Shown piece after piece: positions 5,988 through 14,336 of a DNA stretch of 33,323 nt. A program made the position numbers and the translations under genes. This DNA comes from a bacterium (GTDB lineage: Bacteria > UBP6 > UBA1177). Under the pieces are notes generated by a model. The model worked only from the letters and a program-made list of their open reading frames with translations, had not been told where the DNA came from and ran no database searches. How positions within the stretch are numbered: the stretch's first letter is position 1; each line of letters opens with the position of its first letter. The stretch lies in assembly GCA_017538365.1 (NCBI GenBank), contig JAFYIZ010000013.1:1-33323 (forward strand). Direction: 5' to 3'.

Positions 5988-7046
5988 CTATTTTTTGTTT
6001 CTATTCCAAACATATTTAGTGTATCTGCCGCCGCCGATTTTTATGATGTCTTCGGATGCCAGCAGCTCGGACAGAGCGCGTTCCACCGTTTTCTGGCTGA
6101 TGCTCGGACATTGGTTCATAATTTGGGATTTTGAGATCGTTCCTTTTGTGTTTTTGATGATCTCGCGGACCATGTCCGGCTTCGCGACCTTTTTTGCCGT
6201 AAAAATTTCGATCCTTGAAGCAAATTCGCGGTATGCGGCAACCACAACACCCAGCATATAACGGACAAAAGGAAGATAGTCGTTTTTCCCCTCATGCCAT
6301 TCTGCCGAGCTTTCCTGCAGCACCTCGTAATAAGCATCCTTGGTATCCGCTATCAGCTTTTCAATACTTATAAATTTGCCGACATCGTAACCGTTTTTAT
6401 AGAGCAGAAGCAACGTCAGAAGACGGCTCATTCTGCCGTTTCCGTCGTTGAAGGGATGGATGCAGAGAAAATCCAAAATAAACATCGGGATCAAAAGCAG
6501 CGGATCAAGTTCAGGATCGTTCTGAGCCTCCTGAAAAGCCGAGCATATATTTTCCATCGCATCCTTGGTCTCCCACGCAGGAACCGGCTGGAAACGGACC
6601 AGTTGAGTTCCGTCAGGCAATGTCTCGGCAATAACATTGTCGGAGTTTTTGAATTTGCCGCCAATAGAGAGGCTGCTGAAATTGTAAAGATCGCGGTGCA
6701 GCTGCAAAATCATCCCCGGTTTCAGAGGAATATACTCATAACTTTCATGGATCGTATTCAGAACATCGCGGTAACCTGCGATCTCCCGTTCACTGCGGTT
6801 TTTAGGCATTGTCTTATTCAGCATGATCTTTTTCAGCCGCTCTTCCGTAGTGACTATTCCTTCAATACGGTTTGACGCCTCGGTGCTCTGGATCTTTGCG
6901 ATATTCAGCAAGTCGGAAAGCGTTTCCTTGCGAACTCCGGCAAGTGAGTTCCGCTCGCCCTTCTGTTCATGTATCTGCGCCAAATACGAAACGATTTCAG
7001 GTAAAAGCAGCTTTTTGTATTCGATTTTGTAATCAAAACTTCTCAT
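5988..7046 (-). CDS. Fic family protein (AMPylase-type) with winged-helix C-terminus
   Basis: A 352-residue Fic protein. The signature HPFNDGNGRMSR begins at H197 and has the catalytic His and the anion-binding GNGR. An N-terminal helix carries the self-inhibition motif SNRIEG (58-63, pattern S/T-x-x-x-E-G/N), so the enzyme should be held inactive until relieved. The Fic_N region lies at about 1-90 and a helix-turn-helix at about 285-345 (SKSQIMNQCPSISQKTVERALSELL). Fic proteins commonly transfer AMP to target proteins; this multi-domain class is often found beside type I restriction genes. It is the first gene of the operon, with GGGGA 5 nt before the ATG and a plausible promoter upstream. 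The substrate is unknown; the helix-turn-helix suggests it could also regulate the operon. Confidence 0.93.
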   Translation of the reverse strand: MRSFDYKIEYKKLLLPEIVSYLAQIHEQKGERNSLAGVRKETLSDLLNIAKIQSTEASNRIEGIVTTEERLKKIMLNKTMPKNRSEREIAGYRDVLNTIHESYEYIPLKPGMILQLHRDLYNFSSLSIGGKFKNSDNVIAETLPDGTQLVRFQPVPAWETKDAMENICSAFQEAQNDPELDPLLLIPMFILDFLCIHPFNDGNGRMSRLLTLLLLYKNGYDVGKFISIEKLIADTKDAYYEVLQESSAEWHEGKNDYLPFVRYMLGVVVAAYREFASRIEIFTAKKVAKPDMVREIIKNTKGTISKSQIMNQCPSISQKTVERALSELLASEDIIKIGGGRYTKYVWNRNKK

Positions 7047-7089
7047 AGCATCCCCGTCTTTAATTTGACATAGTCATTTCAACGCGGCT

Positions 7090-7117
7090 ATTGTAGTTCA
7101 ATTACCTCAAAAATCAA
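7090..7117 (-). promoter_or_regulatory. Likely promoter of the fic-hsd defence operon
   Basis: On the minus strand TTGATT (7112-7117) and TACAAT (7090-7095) are separated by 16 nt, about 45 nt before the fic ATG. This is a good sigma-70-type match in an AT-rich gap of 136 bp. Confidence 0.55.
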
Positions 7118-7126
7118 GTCAATAAA

Positions 7127-7147
7127 GTCATTTATGGTAAAAATGAC
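7127..7147. promoter_or_regulatory. Operator-like inverted repeat upstream of fic
   Basis: GTCATTT and AAATGAC form perfect 7-bp arms around 7 nt, just upstream of the candidate -35. A further GTCATTT half-site occurs at 7074-7080, between the -10 and the gene. The spacing suits binding by a dimeric regulator, perhaps the helix-turn-helix of Fic or the AlbA_2 protein. There is no T-run, so it is not a terminator. Confidence 0.4.
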
Positions 7148-7182
7148 GTTGTTAAACAGTGGTTTTTATGGTTTGATTTTCT

Positions 7183-8715
7183 TTATTCCCACTCGATCGT
7201 AGCCGGCGGTTTGGAGCTGATGTCCATGACGACGCGGTTGATCCTTTTGACTTCGTTGATGATGCGGGAACTTACTTTTTTGAGGAACTTCGGATCAAAT
7301 TCAAACCAGTCGGCTGTCATGAAGTCGTCTGTTTTGACGGCGCGCAGTGCTACGACGTATTCGTAGGTGCGGCAGTCGCCCATGACGCCTACTGTTTTTA
7401 CCGGAAGGAGCACGACGAAAGCCTGCGAGATCTCGTCGTAAAGTCCTGCGTTTCTTATCTCCTCGATGAAAATGTGGTCGGCTTCCTTGAGTATGTCGCA
7501 CTTTTCGCCTGTGACTTCGCCCAAAATCCTGACTGCAAGGCCCGGTCCGGGGAAGGGATGGCGCTTGATGAGCTTTTCTGGAAGCCCGAGTTTGAGCCCG
7601 AGTTCGCGCACTTCGTCTTTGAAAAGGTCACGAAGCGGCTCTACCAGTTTCAGTTTCATGTTTTCGGGAAGTCCGCCGACATTGTGGTGGCTTTTTATCG
7701 TGGTCGAAGCACCTTTTTTGTTGACTGAGCTTTCGATGACATCGGGGTAAATCGTGCCCTGCGCTAAGAAATCTGCGTCTTTTATCTTGTTTGCTTCACG
7801 CTCGAAAACTTCGATGAAAGTGTTTCCGATGATTTTTCTTTTCTTTTCAGGTTCGGTGACTCCCGCCAGTTTGGTCAAAAATTCGTCGCGGGCGTCAACT
7901 ACGATGAGGTTGAGCATATCCTTGAAGTTCGCTTCGACTTCTTCACGCTCGTTTTTGCGAAGAAGCCCGTTGTCAACGAATATCGCTGTGAGGTTTTTGC
8001 CTATCGCCTTGGCCAGAAGCGCTGCTGTGACAGAGGAATCGACTCCGCCCGAAAGGCCGAGGACAACTTTTTTATCCTGGATCGTGTTCTTGATGTTTTC
8101 AGTCGCGATTTTTATGTAGTTTTCCATTTTCCACTCAGCCTTCGCGCCGCAAACTTCGAAAAGGAAGTTGGAAAGCATTTTGCGCCCTTCGAGAGAGTGG
8201 TTTACTTCAGGGTGGAACTGAACGGCGTAGATCTTTTTCTCGTCGTTTCCTATCGCTGCAAAGGGGATCGTGTCGGTCTTTGCGATCGGGTAAAATCCCT
8301 GCGGAATTTCAGAAACGTAGTCGCTGTGGCTCATCCAGACCTGTGTTTTAGGCGATATCCCTTTGAAAAAAGGTGAATCGGGAGCAAGGTTTTCGATGTA
8401 GGCGCGGCCGTATTCGCGGCTTTTCCCGCTGCTCAGTTTTCCGCCGAGGCGCGACGAAGTGAGCTGCATTCCGTAGCAGATGCCGAGTATCGGAATACCG
8501 AGTTCGAAAATCTTGGGATCGACATCGGGCGAACCTTCATCGTTTACCGACGAGGGACCTCCTGAGAAAATTATCCCGACCGGGTTAAATTCCTTAATGA
8601 AATCAAGTGTTACATCGAACGGTTTAAGCTCGCAGTAAACATTCATCTCCCTTATTCTTCTTGCGATGAGCTGATTGTACTGTGAACCGAAATCGAGAAT
8701 GAGAATCTTATCCAT
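7183..8715 (-). CDS. guaA: GMP synthase (glutamine-hydrolysing)
   Basis: Converts XMP to GMP using glutamine and ATP in purine synthesis; cytoplasmic. The start chosen is the ATG at 8713-8715, with GGAGG 5 nt ahead, giving 510 residues beginning [20 protein letters not shown]. An upstream in-frame extension is only the translation of a palindromic element. The glutamine amidotransferase domain has the nucleophile in GICYGMQ (C80) and the HPE pair in QFHPEVNHS (H168, E170). The ATP-pyrophosphatase domain has SGGVDS at 222-227. The dimerisation end has [16 protein letters not shown] and terminates KPPATIEWE as usual. All key residues are present and the length is normal. It follows pepD on the same strand with 81 bp between them. 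Confidence 0.98.
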   Translation of the reverse strand: MDKILILDFGSQYNQLIARRIREMNVYCELKPFDVTLDFIKEFNPVGIIFSGGPSSVNDEGSPDVDPKIFELGIPILGICYGMQLTSSRLGGKLSSGKSREYGRAYIENLAPDSPFFKGISPKTQVWMSHSDYVSEIPQGFYPIAKTDTIPFAAIGNDEKKIYAVQFHPEVNHSLEGRKMLSNFLFEVCGAKAEWKMENYIKIATENIKNTIQDKKVVLGLSGGVDSSVTAALLAKAIGKNLTAIFVDNGLLRKNEREEVEANFKDMLNLIVVDARDEFLTKLAGVTEPEKKRKIIGNTFIEVFEREANKIKDADFLAQGTIYPDVIESSVNKKGASTTIKSHHNVGGLPENMKLKLVEPLRDLFKDEVRELGLKLGLPEKLIKRHPFPGPGLAVRILGEVTGEKCDILKEADHIFIEEIRNAGLYDEISQAFVVLLPVKTVGVMGDCRTYEYVVALRAVKTDDFMTADWFEFDPKFLKKVSSRIINEVKRINRVVMDISSKPPATIEWE

Positions 8716-8731
8716 AAAAACCTCCAATAAA

Positions 8732-8784
8732 ACCTCACCCCTTTTGTTCCCCTCTCCACTGTGGAGAGGGGTTAGAGGTGAGGT
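8732..8784. repeat. Palindromic dispersed element between pepD and guaA
   Basis: A perfect hairpin, CCCCTCTCCAC / GTGGAGAGGGG (11-bp stem, 1-nt gap, 8749-8771), is nested inside outer arms ACCTCACC / GGTGAGGT. It looks like a common bacterial interspersed palindrome; its translation gives the familiar [17 protein letters not shown] string. It could act as a processing or attenuation hairpin in pepD-guaA transcripts. Confidence 0.85.
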
Positions 8785-8796
8785 CAAAACCGCTCG

Positions 8797-10230
8797 TTAT
8801 AACGAAAGTTCTTTCAGCAGTTCAACACAGAAATCCCAGACTTTTCCTACAGTTGCAATCTCAAGTCTTTCGTCCGGAGTATGCGGGTTTTTGATTGTCG
8901 GGCCGAATGAAACCATGTCCATTCCTTCGTTTTTCGAACCGATGATTCCGCATTCAAGTCCTGCGTGGATGATCTCGACTTTCGGAGCATTGCCGAAAAG
9001 TTTGGTGTAAATTTCAACGCATTTTTTGTTGAGCGCGCTTTCCATATTGGGTTCCCAGCTCGGATAGCCGTCGCTTGTAGCCGTTTTCGCGCCTGCAGCG
9101 ACTGCGATTCCTTCGATTTTTCTTGAAAGCCAGTCAAGTCTGCTCTCAACTGAGCTTCTCTGGCTCGAAAGTATAGCAACAGTGTTTTCGGTCGTTTTTA
9201 TCGTTGCGAAGTTGTTGGAAGTCTCAGGAAGACCTTCGATATCCTTGCTCATTGCAGCGACGCCGTGAGGCATAGCCATCATGATGCCTGTGAATTTTTT
9301 GGAATCTTCAAGGCTCAGACCTTTCAAACCTTTGTTTTCTGCCGGGGTGAGGTCGATTTTCATTCCGGTTTCAGCGTAGCCGATTTCTCCGAAAATCTTC
9401 TCTTTGAGAGCGTTGAACTGAGCCGTGATGTCCTTGTCGGAAGCAAAACGGACGTTGGTTTCTCTCGGGATTGCATTGTGTGCGCTGCCGCCGTTGATGC
9501 AGACGATCTGCATTTTCGCGTTTCTCAAAAATTCATCGAGGAATCTTGCTGCGATGATGTTGGAGTTTCCTCTCGGAAGGTTGATGTCAACACCGCTGTG
9601 ACCGCCGTAAAGTCCCCATACTCTGAGGTCGTAAACTTTGTATGCAGCGGGAATCTCAGCCGGAGTGTAGCTCATTTCGATTTTTGTGTCTCTTCCGCCT
9701 GCGCAGCCGATTGTGAAAACGCCTTCGTCCTCGGTATCGATGTTGAGGAGAATCTTTCCTTTGAGCCAGCCCGGTTTAAGCGTGTTCGCGCCGGTAAGAC
9801 CGGTCTCTTCGTCGATCGTGAAGAGAAGTTCAAGCGGCGGATGAACAACGTCTTTATCTGTTGCAAGGAGCATGCCCATTGCGAGAGCGATACCGTCGTC
9901 AGCGCCTAGCGTCGTGCCGTCAGCCTTCAGCCATTCGCCGTCAACGATGCATTTGATCGGATCTTTGCTGAAATCGTGATTGCTTCCTGCGATTTTTTCG
10001 CAGACCATGTCCATGTGGCCCTGGATAACAACTGTCGGTTTGTTTTCGTAGCCGGGAGTTGCCGGAGCGTGGATGAGAACGTTCATCGACTCGTCTCTTT
10101 CAGCCTTGAGACCGTGTTTTTCAGCCCATTCTACAAGCCATTTGCTGATTTTTTCTTCGTGTTTGCTCTGTCTCGGAACCTTGTTGAGTTCTGCGAACAA
10201 ATCAAGAACTGCCTGGATTTTGTTGTTCAT
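8797..10230 (-). CDS. pepD: Aminoacyl-histidine dipeptidase (M20 family, PepD)
   Basis: A 477-residue zinc dipeptidase that cleaves Xaa-His and other dipeptides in the cytoplasm. Metal-site motifs are in the expected order: GHMDMV (H72, D74), GADDGIALAMG (bridging Asp 111), the catalytic pair in DEETGLTGA (E141/E142), NIDTEDEG (D165) and HAGLECGIIG near the C-terminus. GGHSGVDINLPRGN marks the dimerisation (lid) domain. The length is typical for M20C enzymes. The start has GGAGGG 5 nt upstream and is preceded by a good promoter. It is oriented towards guaA; the two may share a transcript, although the palindromic element lies between them. Confidence 0.96.
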   Translation of the reverse strand: MNNKIQAVLDLFAELNKVPRQSKHEEKISKWLVEWAEKHGLKAERDESMNVLIHAPATPGYENKPTVVIQGHMDMVCEKIAGSNHDFSKDPIKCIVDGEWLKADGTTLGADDGIALAMGMLLATDKDVVHPPLELLFTIDEETGLTGANTLKPGWLKGKILLNIDTEDEGVFTIGCAGGRDTKIEMSYTPAEIPAAYKVYDLRVWGLYGGHSGVDINLPRGNSNIIAARFLDEFLRNAKMQIVCINGGSAHNAIPRETNVRFASDKDITAQFNALKEKIFGEIGYAETGMKIDLTPAENKGLKGLSLEDSKKFTGIMMAMPHGVAAMSKDIEGLPETSNNFATIKTTENTVAILSSQRSSVESRLDWLSRKIEGIAVAAGAKTATSDGYPSWEPNMESALNKKCVEIYTKLFGNAPKVEIIHAGLECGIIGSKNEGMDMVSFGPTIKNPHTPDERLEIATVGKVWDFCVELLKELSL

Positions 10231-10271
10231 TTTTCCCTCCGAAATGATTGTTAAAAAAACAAAAACGAACG

Positions 10272-10299
10272 ATTATAGCGATTTTCTTTTTTACGGCAA
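10272..10299 (-). promoter_or_regulatory. Promoter of pepD
   Basis: On the minus strand TTGCCG (10294-10299), a 16-nt spacer and a perfect TATAAT (10272-10277) lie about 41 nt before the start codon. The sequence TTGCCGTAAA recurs at the same place in the promoter at 24278-24305. Confidence 0.65.
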
Positions 10300-10345
10300 A
10301 AATTATGAGATTCGGCAAAAAACAGGGGTGCTTTCCCGCCATTTC

Positions 10346-10372
10346 TTGATTTTTAAACATGGTTAATATAAA
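10346..10372 (+). promoter_or_regulatory. Possible promoter of the envelope operon
   Basis: TTGATT (10346-10351) and TATAAA (10367-10372) are 15 nt apart in the divergent gap facing pepD. The spacing is short, so this is tentative. Confidence 0.35.
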
Positions 10373-10407
10373 AATCGCGGTTTTTATTTATTGACATGGA
10401 GAAACTT

Positions 10408-11304
10408 ATGTCAGAAGAAAAGGAATTGCTTTATAAACTCCTTGAAGGTTGGGAGGACGCGCTTCCCGACAATCTTATTCCCGTTGTCAGAAATTTTGTC
10501 GATGCGCAGCCTGACAGTGCAGTTTCGGAGTTTCTTAAAAAATATGAAGTTGCCGGCGAGGACTGGGGATATTCGGAAGGTTCCGAATTTGTCCGCAGCA
10601 TTATGAAAGTGGTTCTCGATATAATGCTGAAATTCGATATCAAAGGCACTGAAAATCTTGATAACGCTTTGAATCTGCTGGCTGAAGGAAAGGCTGACAG
10701 GCTCGTTTTCGTGGCAAACCACGTCAGCTATTCCGATGCCAATATTTTTGCTGCGGCTTTTGATGAAGATTTCGCAAAAGCTGGGCTTGCAGGAAAACTT
10801 GCCGTAATCGCAGGGCCGAAAGTTTTTTCCCATCCTGTCAGAAAATTCGCGAGTATGCATTTCAATTCGCTTCTTATCGCCCAGTCGCAGACAGTTGCAT
10901 CGGTGCCTGTTCCGTATCCGATCCGCGTTATCGCCAGAGCTGCAGCAAAAGTTGCAGAAGACATCAAGGCGCGTGTTAAAATGTTCCTTGTTTTTCCTGA
11001 AGGCAAGCGCAGCCGCGACGGAAGCATCGACCACTTTCTTGCAGGAGTCTACAGGATGATCGACACGGGTGAAAACGTCATCGTTCAGCCGGTTTCGATT
11101 CTGGGCGGCGAAAAACTGCTCCCGATATCTCAGGGTAAACTTCATCCGTCAAATATAAGGATAAACGTCGGAAAAGCGGAATATGTTTCTGATATTCTTG
11201 ATGAAATCGGCGATGTTCAAGGAGTTAAGCAGGCGTTTATGGATAACCTCGGAAAAAAAGTCGCGTCTTTGCATCCCGAAGAGCTGCGCGGCGTCTACAA
11301 ATAG
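10408..11304 (+). CDS. PlsC-like acyltransferase (1-acyl-glycerol-3-phosphate type)
   Basis: A 298-residue acyltransferase of the PlsC/glycerophosphate family. The HX4D catalytic motif is in NHVSYSD (about 104-110) and the PEGxRSRDG substrate motif in FPEGKRSRDG (about 196-205). IQPVSIL-type sequence (VIVQPVSILGG) follows. The start at 10408 is preferred to an ATG 12 nt upstream because GGAG lies 6 nt before it and overlaps the alternative start. The long N-terminal region (1-95) before the catalytic core is not typical of short PlsC enzymes, so the acceptor could differ from lysophosphatidate. It is the first gene of a plus-strand envelope operon; its TAG stop forms part of the ribosome site of the next gene. 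Confidence 0.85.
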   Translation: MSEEKELLYKLLEGWEDALPDNLIPVVRNFVDAQPDSAVSEFLKKYEVAGEDWGYSEGSEFVRSIMKVVLDIMLKFDIKGTENLDNALNLLAEGKADRLVFVANHVSYSDANIFAAAFDEDFAKAGLAGKLAVIAGPKVFSHPVRKFASMHFNSLLIAQSQTVASVPVPYPIRVIARAAAKVAEDIKARVKMFLVFPEGKRSRDGSIDHFLAGVYRMIDTGENVIVQPVSILGGEKLLPISQGKLHPSNIRINVGKAEYVSDILDEIGDVQGVKQAFMDNLGKKVASLHPEELRGVYK

Positions 11305-11313
11305 GAGATTTTT

Positions 11314-12675
11314 ATGTCGAAAATTTTTCGTTTCCTGCTTCTTACGGCTTTTACAGCGGCGTTCATGTCCTGCGATTCGGACACGAAACTCATCTATCCG
11401 CCTGACGGAGTCGTAAACCGCATCACCGATTTTTACTTTTTCGATGACGGAAAAAGTTTCATCTATTTAAGCAGCAACATGAACCGCAAATACGATTTCG
11501 GCGAGCTGGTTCTCATGGAGATCGATGATGAAGGCGATCTAGTCTTCAAAAATTCGCTCCTTGTTCCTTCGATTGCCGGCAAAATGACTGTTTCATCCGA
11601 CGAGAAGGACATTTTTGTCACGACTCGCGACAAACACGGTGTTGTCAGAGCTAAAATCGCAGGAAAATCCGGAAGCTACAGACTTCAATACGACGAGGGA
11701 ACAAAAGGTGACTATCCCGATATTCTGAAAACCAAAAAAGAGCCTTACGCGCTCGCTCTCAACGAAGATGAGTCAAAACTCATGGTTACGCACGTTCTGA
11801 ACGGCGAACTTTCGGTCGTTGACCTTAAAGATTGGAAAGTGATAAAGACCTCAAAACTCAAATTCGGTGTTACCGAGATACTTTACGACAAAAATTCGGG
11901 CTATTTCCTCGCTTCTCACAGGAGTTCAGGCAACATTTCGCTTATCGAGGCAAAAGATACTCTTGAGGATTTTGTTGTTGCGGTGAAAGAGCTTCCGATA
12001 GATCTTCCGACGAAAGGTTTTGATGTCCGCTCGATCAAGCAGTCGGGCGACGGAGAGCTTTTCTACGCCGTTTTCCAGAACACTTACAACGAAGATACCT
12101 ATGAATACGCTTATGATGAAGACACTGCGCCGCAGATTGTCACTTTCAAAATCGAAGACAAAAAGCTTAAGATCGTGAAAACCCTCACTGTCAGCGGGAA
12201 TCTCGGTGAAATGGCTGTCCTTCCTTACAGTTCGGAAACTGCAGCAGATGATGACGATACGGTTGATGACAGCGATGCTGCGGAAGAGAGTGACGAAGAA
12301 GAGGAAACCGACGATGCTGATGTTTCCGAAAACAGTGTTGAAACCAGAGATACCGTGGAAGAGACGGCCGATGACAGCGATGCGGCCGAAACGGAAGAAA
12401 GCAAAACTTCGCAGCGTATTGGTGACTTGATTTTTGTTACGGCTCCGACTGACGAAAAAGTTATCATCATTGATTCTGCAAGAAATTCCGTCCGCGACGA
12501 AATCTCCTACAAAGACGACAAAAAAGAGTGCAAACCCTATCAGATCTACGCAAAAAGCTTGAGCAATACAACCGGTTATCTTTTAGTTTCCTGCTTCCAG
12601 AACGACAGGGCGTATCTCTACTCGATAGATCTTATGTCGGAAGAAGTCATTAAGAAAATCGGAGTTCTCGAATGA
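11314..12675 (+). CDS. Lipoprotein, probable beta-propeller with acidic insert
   Basis: A 453-residue predicted lipoprotein. The signal (1-19) ends with FMSC, so Cys20 is the likely lipidated residue. The rest has repeated strand patterns such as YALALNEDESKLMVTHVLNGELSVVDLKDW and GYFLASHRSSGNISLIEAKD, which resemble YncE/NHL-type propeller blades. At about residues 308-368 there is a very acidic low-complexity insert rich in Asp, Glu, Ser and Ala. I do not recognise a family. The context is envelope biogenesis: it lies between a PlsC-like gene and a second lipoprotein whose ATG overlaps its stop by 4 nt, so the two are translationally coupled and may work together at the cell surface or outer membrane. 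Confidence 0.85.
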   Translation: MSKIFRFLLLTAFTAAFMSCDSDTKLIYPPDGVVNRITDFYFFDDGKSFIYLSSNMNRKYDFGELVLMEIDDEGDLVFKNSLLVPSIAGKMTVSSDEKDIFVTTRDKHGVVRAKIAGKSGSYRLQYDEGTKGDYPDILKTKKEPYALALNEDESKLMVTHVLNGELSVVDLKDWKVIKTSKLKFGVTEILYDKNSGYFLASHRSSGNISLIEAKDTLEDFVVAVKELPIDLPTKGFDVRSIKQSGDGELFYAVFQNTYNEDTYEYAYDEDTAPQIVTFKIEDKKLKIVKTLTVSGNLGEMAVLPYSSETAADDDDTVDDSDAAEESDEEEETDDADVSENSVETRDTVEETADDSDAAETEESKTSQRIGDLIFVTAPTDEKVIIIDSARNSVRDEISYKDDKKECKPYQIYAKSLSNTTGYLLVSCFQNDRAYLYSIDLMSEEVIKKIGVLE

Positions 12676-14327
12676 GAAAGGCGTGCGGATTATTCATCGT
12701 TTTTGCGGTTTTTCTCATTGCCGTATCGTGCAGTTCAAGCGGTCAGAACTATGTTTTCGACAGTCCTGCGGCATACACGACCGTTAGCGGCATGATCTGT
12801 AAAAACGGAAAAACTTCATATATGGCTTTCGTCGTTGACAACACGGCAAAATACGGTGCGAGAATAAAGAAAATCAGCGGCTGCGAGAAAAAAATCGACA
12901 AAGGTTTCAAAGACAAGCGCGACAAAAAACGCGGGATATACGTCGGCGGAACGGGTGTTTCGATCGACAAAATAATTTCGAACGGAGAGGCTTTGGTCGC
13001 CGTCGCCTCCACAGGGCAGGTACTTTCCGAACATTGGAAGGATAAGAAAAAAGAGGAAATGCGTCTGCCGGCACACAAAGGAAGGATCGTTCTCAGAAAA
13101 TTCGACAACGAAATCGAGCATATAAAGGAGTTCAACCGCAGTTTTCTTCTCGATTTTTACCCTGAAATTTTGAAAAGTTACGAAGATGAGGGATTTTTCT
13201 TCTCAGGCTCCGATTTTGCGGCTTACTACATCGGTTTCGTCGATACGGAAGGAAACGGCGAGTGGGTACAGATCGATTTTCCGGTTGCCGAAATTGCCGT
13301 TATCGGCAAAAAAACCTACCTTTTCGACGATCTTACCGGCACTGTTTACACTGTCGGCAAAGATCTGAAACCAGAAGAAGCGGTGGTTCTCAGTGATTAC
13401 GCAGAAGGGAGAATGGTTCGTCTTTACGGCGGTAAACTCGCATTTTTCAAAGACAACAAGCTTGAAATATTCGATTCCGATTTGAATTCCCTGCACACAC
13501 TTGAAACACCGGAGGGCTTTGACATTTCGGCTGTAAACGTCTTCCCCTACGGTTCAAACTACAAATACAGAAAATTTGAGGGAGAGACGCTTTCCGAGAA
13601 GGTTCAGGTCTTCAAAAAAGACTTGAGCGACGAGGAAAAAGATGCTCTTTCCGAAGAAAATACCGAAATTTCATCTTCATGGGAAACGGTCGAAGCCGGA
13701 AGCGGCGACATAATCTGGATCGGCATGAAAAACGGATATGTCAGAGCTTACGATTTTGCCGCTTCAAGCTGGATGGTAGAACCTTTTGATTCGAAGGCGA
13801 CTTCAACTTACGAGCTTGAAATGAGACCGTATCTTGCTTCAAGTTACGCATCATTCCCGAAGAACAGCGTTACGACCTACGACAACGCACCTTTTATCGA
13901 CAAAATCGAAGTGGCACGCGGAATCACAACGCCTATGACCTACAGATTCGTCTACGAGGGGTTGAGTGAAGAAGGCTCGTCCACGAAAGGAGCCTACACG
14001 GTGACACGCGAAGTTTTCGGCAAAAAGAGTGATGCCGGCACGGCGACCGAGCTCGCAAGCGGTGATTCCGAGGATTCGTTCTCGTTCGAAGACGACTATG
14101 TTTCTGTGGCAATCAGGCGCGCCGATGACAGCTTTGAAACTGAACCCGAAACTTCTTTTTATTTCACGATCGGTCAGGGAATTCCGTTTGTCGGATTTGC
14201 TTCAGCCGACATAATGACTGACATCGAAAGCCCTGCGCCGATGAGATTTTTCGGTTTTTCGGCTCTCACGCGCAGATTTGTTGAATACGATATGGCTAAG
14301 GACGAAGTTGAAAAAGTCTACAAATAG
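12672..14327 (+). CDS. Lipoprotein of unknown function, partner of the preceding gene
   Basis: A 551-residue predicted lipoprotein with a signal at 1-19 and lipobox IAVSC (Cys20). The mature part is rich in beta-strand-like segments with charged turns and includes GSGDIIWIGMKNGYVRAYDFAASSW, again suggesting a propeller-like fold, and ends near FFGFSALTRRFVEYDMAKDEVEKVYK. No catalytic motif is recognisable. It starts within the stop of the preceding lipoprotein (ATGA overlap) and is followed 9 nt later by LolA, which is apt because LolA would carry such lipoproteins to the outer membrane. Composition matches its neighbours. Confidence 0.85.
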   Translation: MRKACGLFIVFAVFLIAVSCSSSGQNYVFDSPAAYTTVSGMICKNGKTSYMAFVVDNTAKYGARIKKISGCEKKIDKGFKDKRDKKRGIYVGGTGVSIDKIISNGEALVAVASTGQVLSEHWKDKKKEEMRLPAHKGRIVLRKFDNEIEHIKEFNRSFLLDFYPEILKSYEDEGFFFSGSDFAAYYIGFVDTEGNGEWVQIDFPVAEIAVIGKKTYLFDDLTGTVYTVGKDLKPEEAVVLSDYAEGRMVRLYGGKLAFFKDNKLEIFDSDLNSLHTLETPEGFDISAVNVFPYGSNYKYRKFEGETLSEKVQVFKKDLSDEEKDALSEENTEISSSWETVEAGSGDIIWIGMKNGYVRAYDFAASSWMVEPFDSKATSTYELEMRPYLASSYASFPKNSVTTYDNAPFIDKIEVARGITTPMTYRFVYEGLSEEGSSTKGAYTVTREVFGKKSDAGTATELASGDSEDSFSFEDDYVSVAIRRADDSFETEPETSFYFTIGQGIPFVGFASADIMTDIESPAPMRFFGFSALTRRFVEYDMAKDEVEKVYK

Positions 14328-14336
14328 GAGGAAATC

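Noticed and set aside
4941-6134. 397-codon plus-strand frame
   Set aside because: Lies antisense over hsdM and into fic; the amino-acid pattern is that of a complementary-strand shadow, and HsdM is certain.
8716-8787. N-terminal extension of GMP synthase
   Set aside because: The extra 24 residues are the translated palindromic element, and a strong ribosome site stands before the internal ATG.
9265-9909. Plus-strand frame of 214 codons
   Set aside because: Shadow of pepD, whose metal-site motifs are all present on the minus strand.
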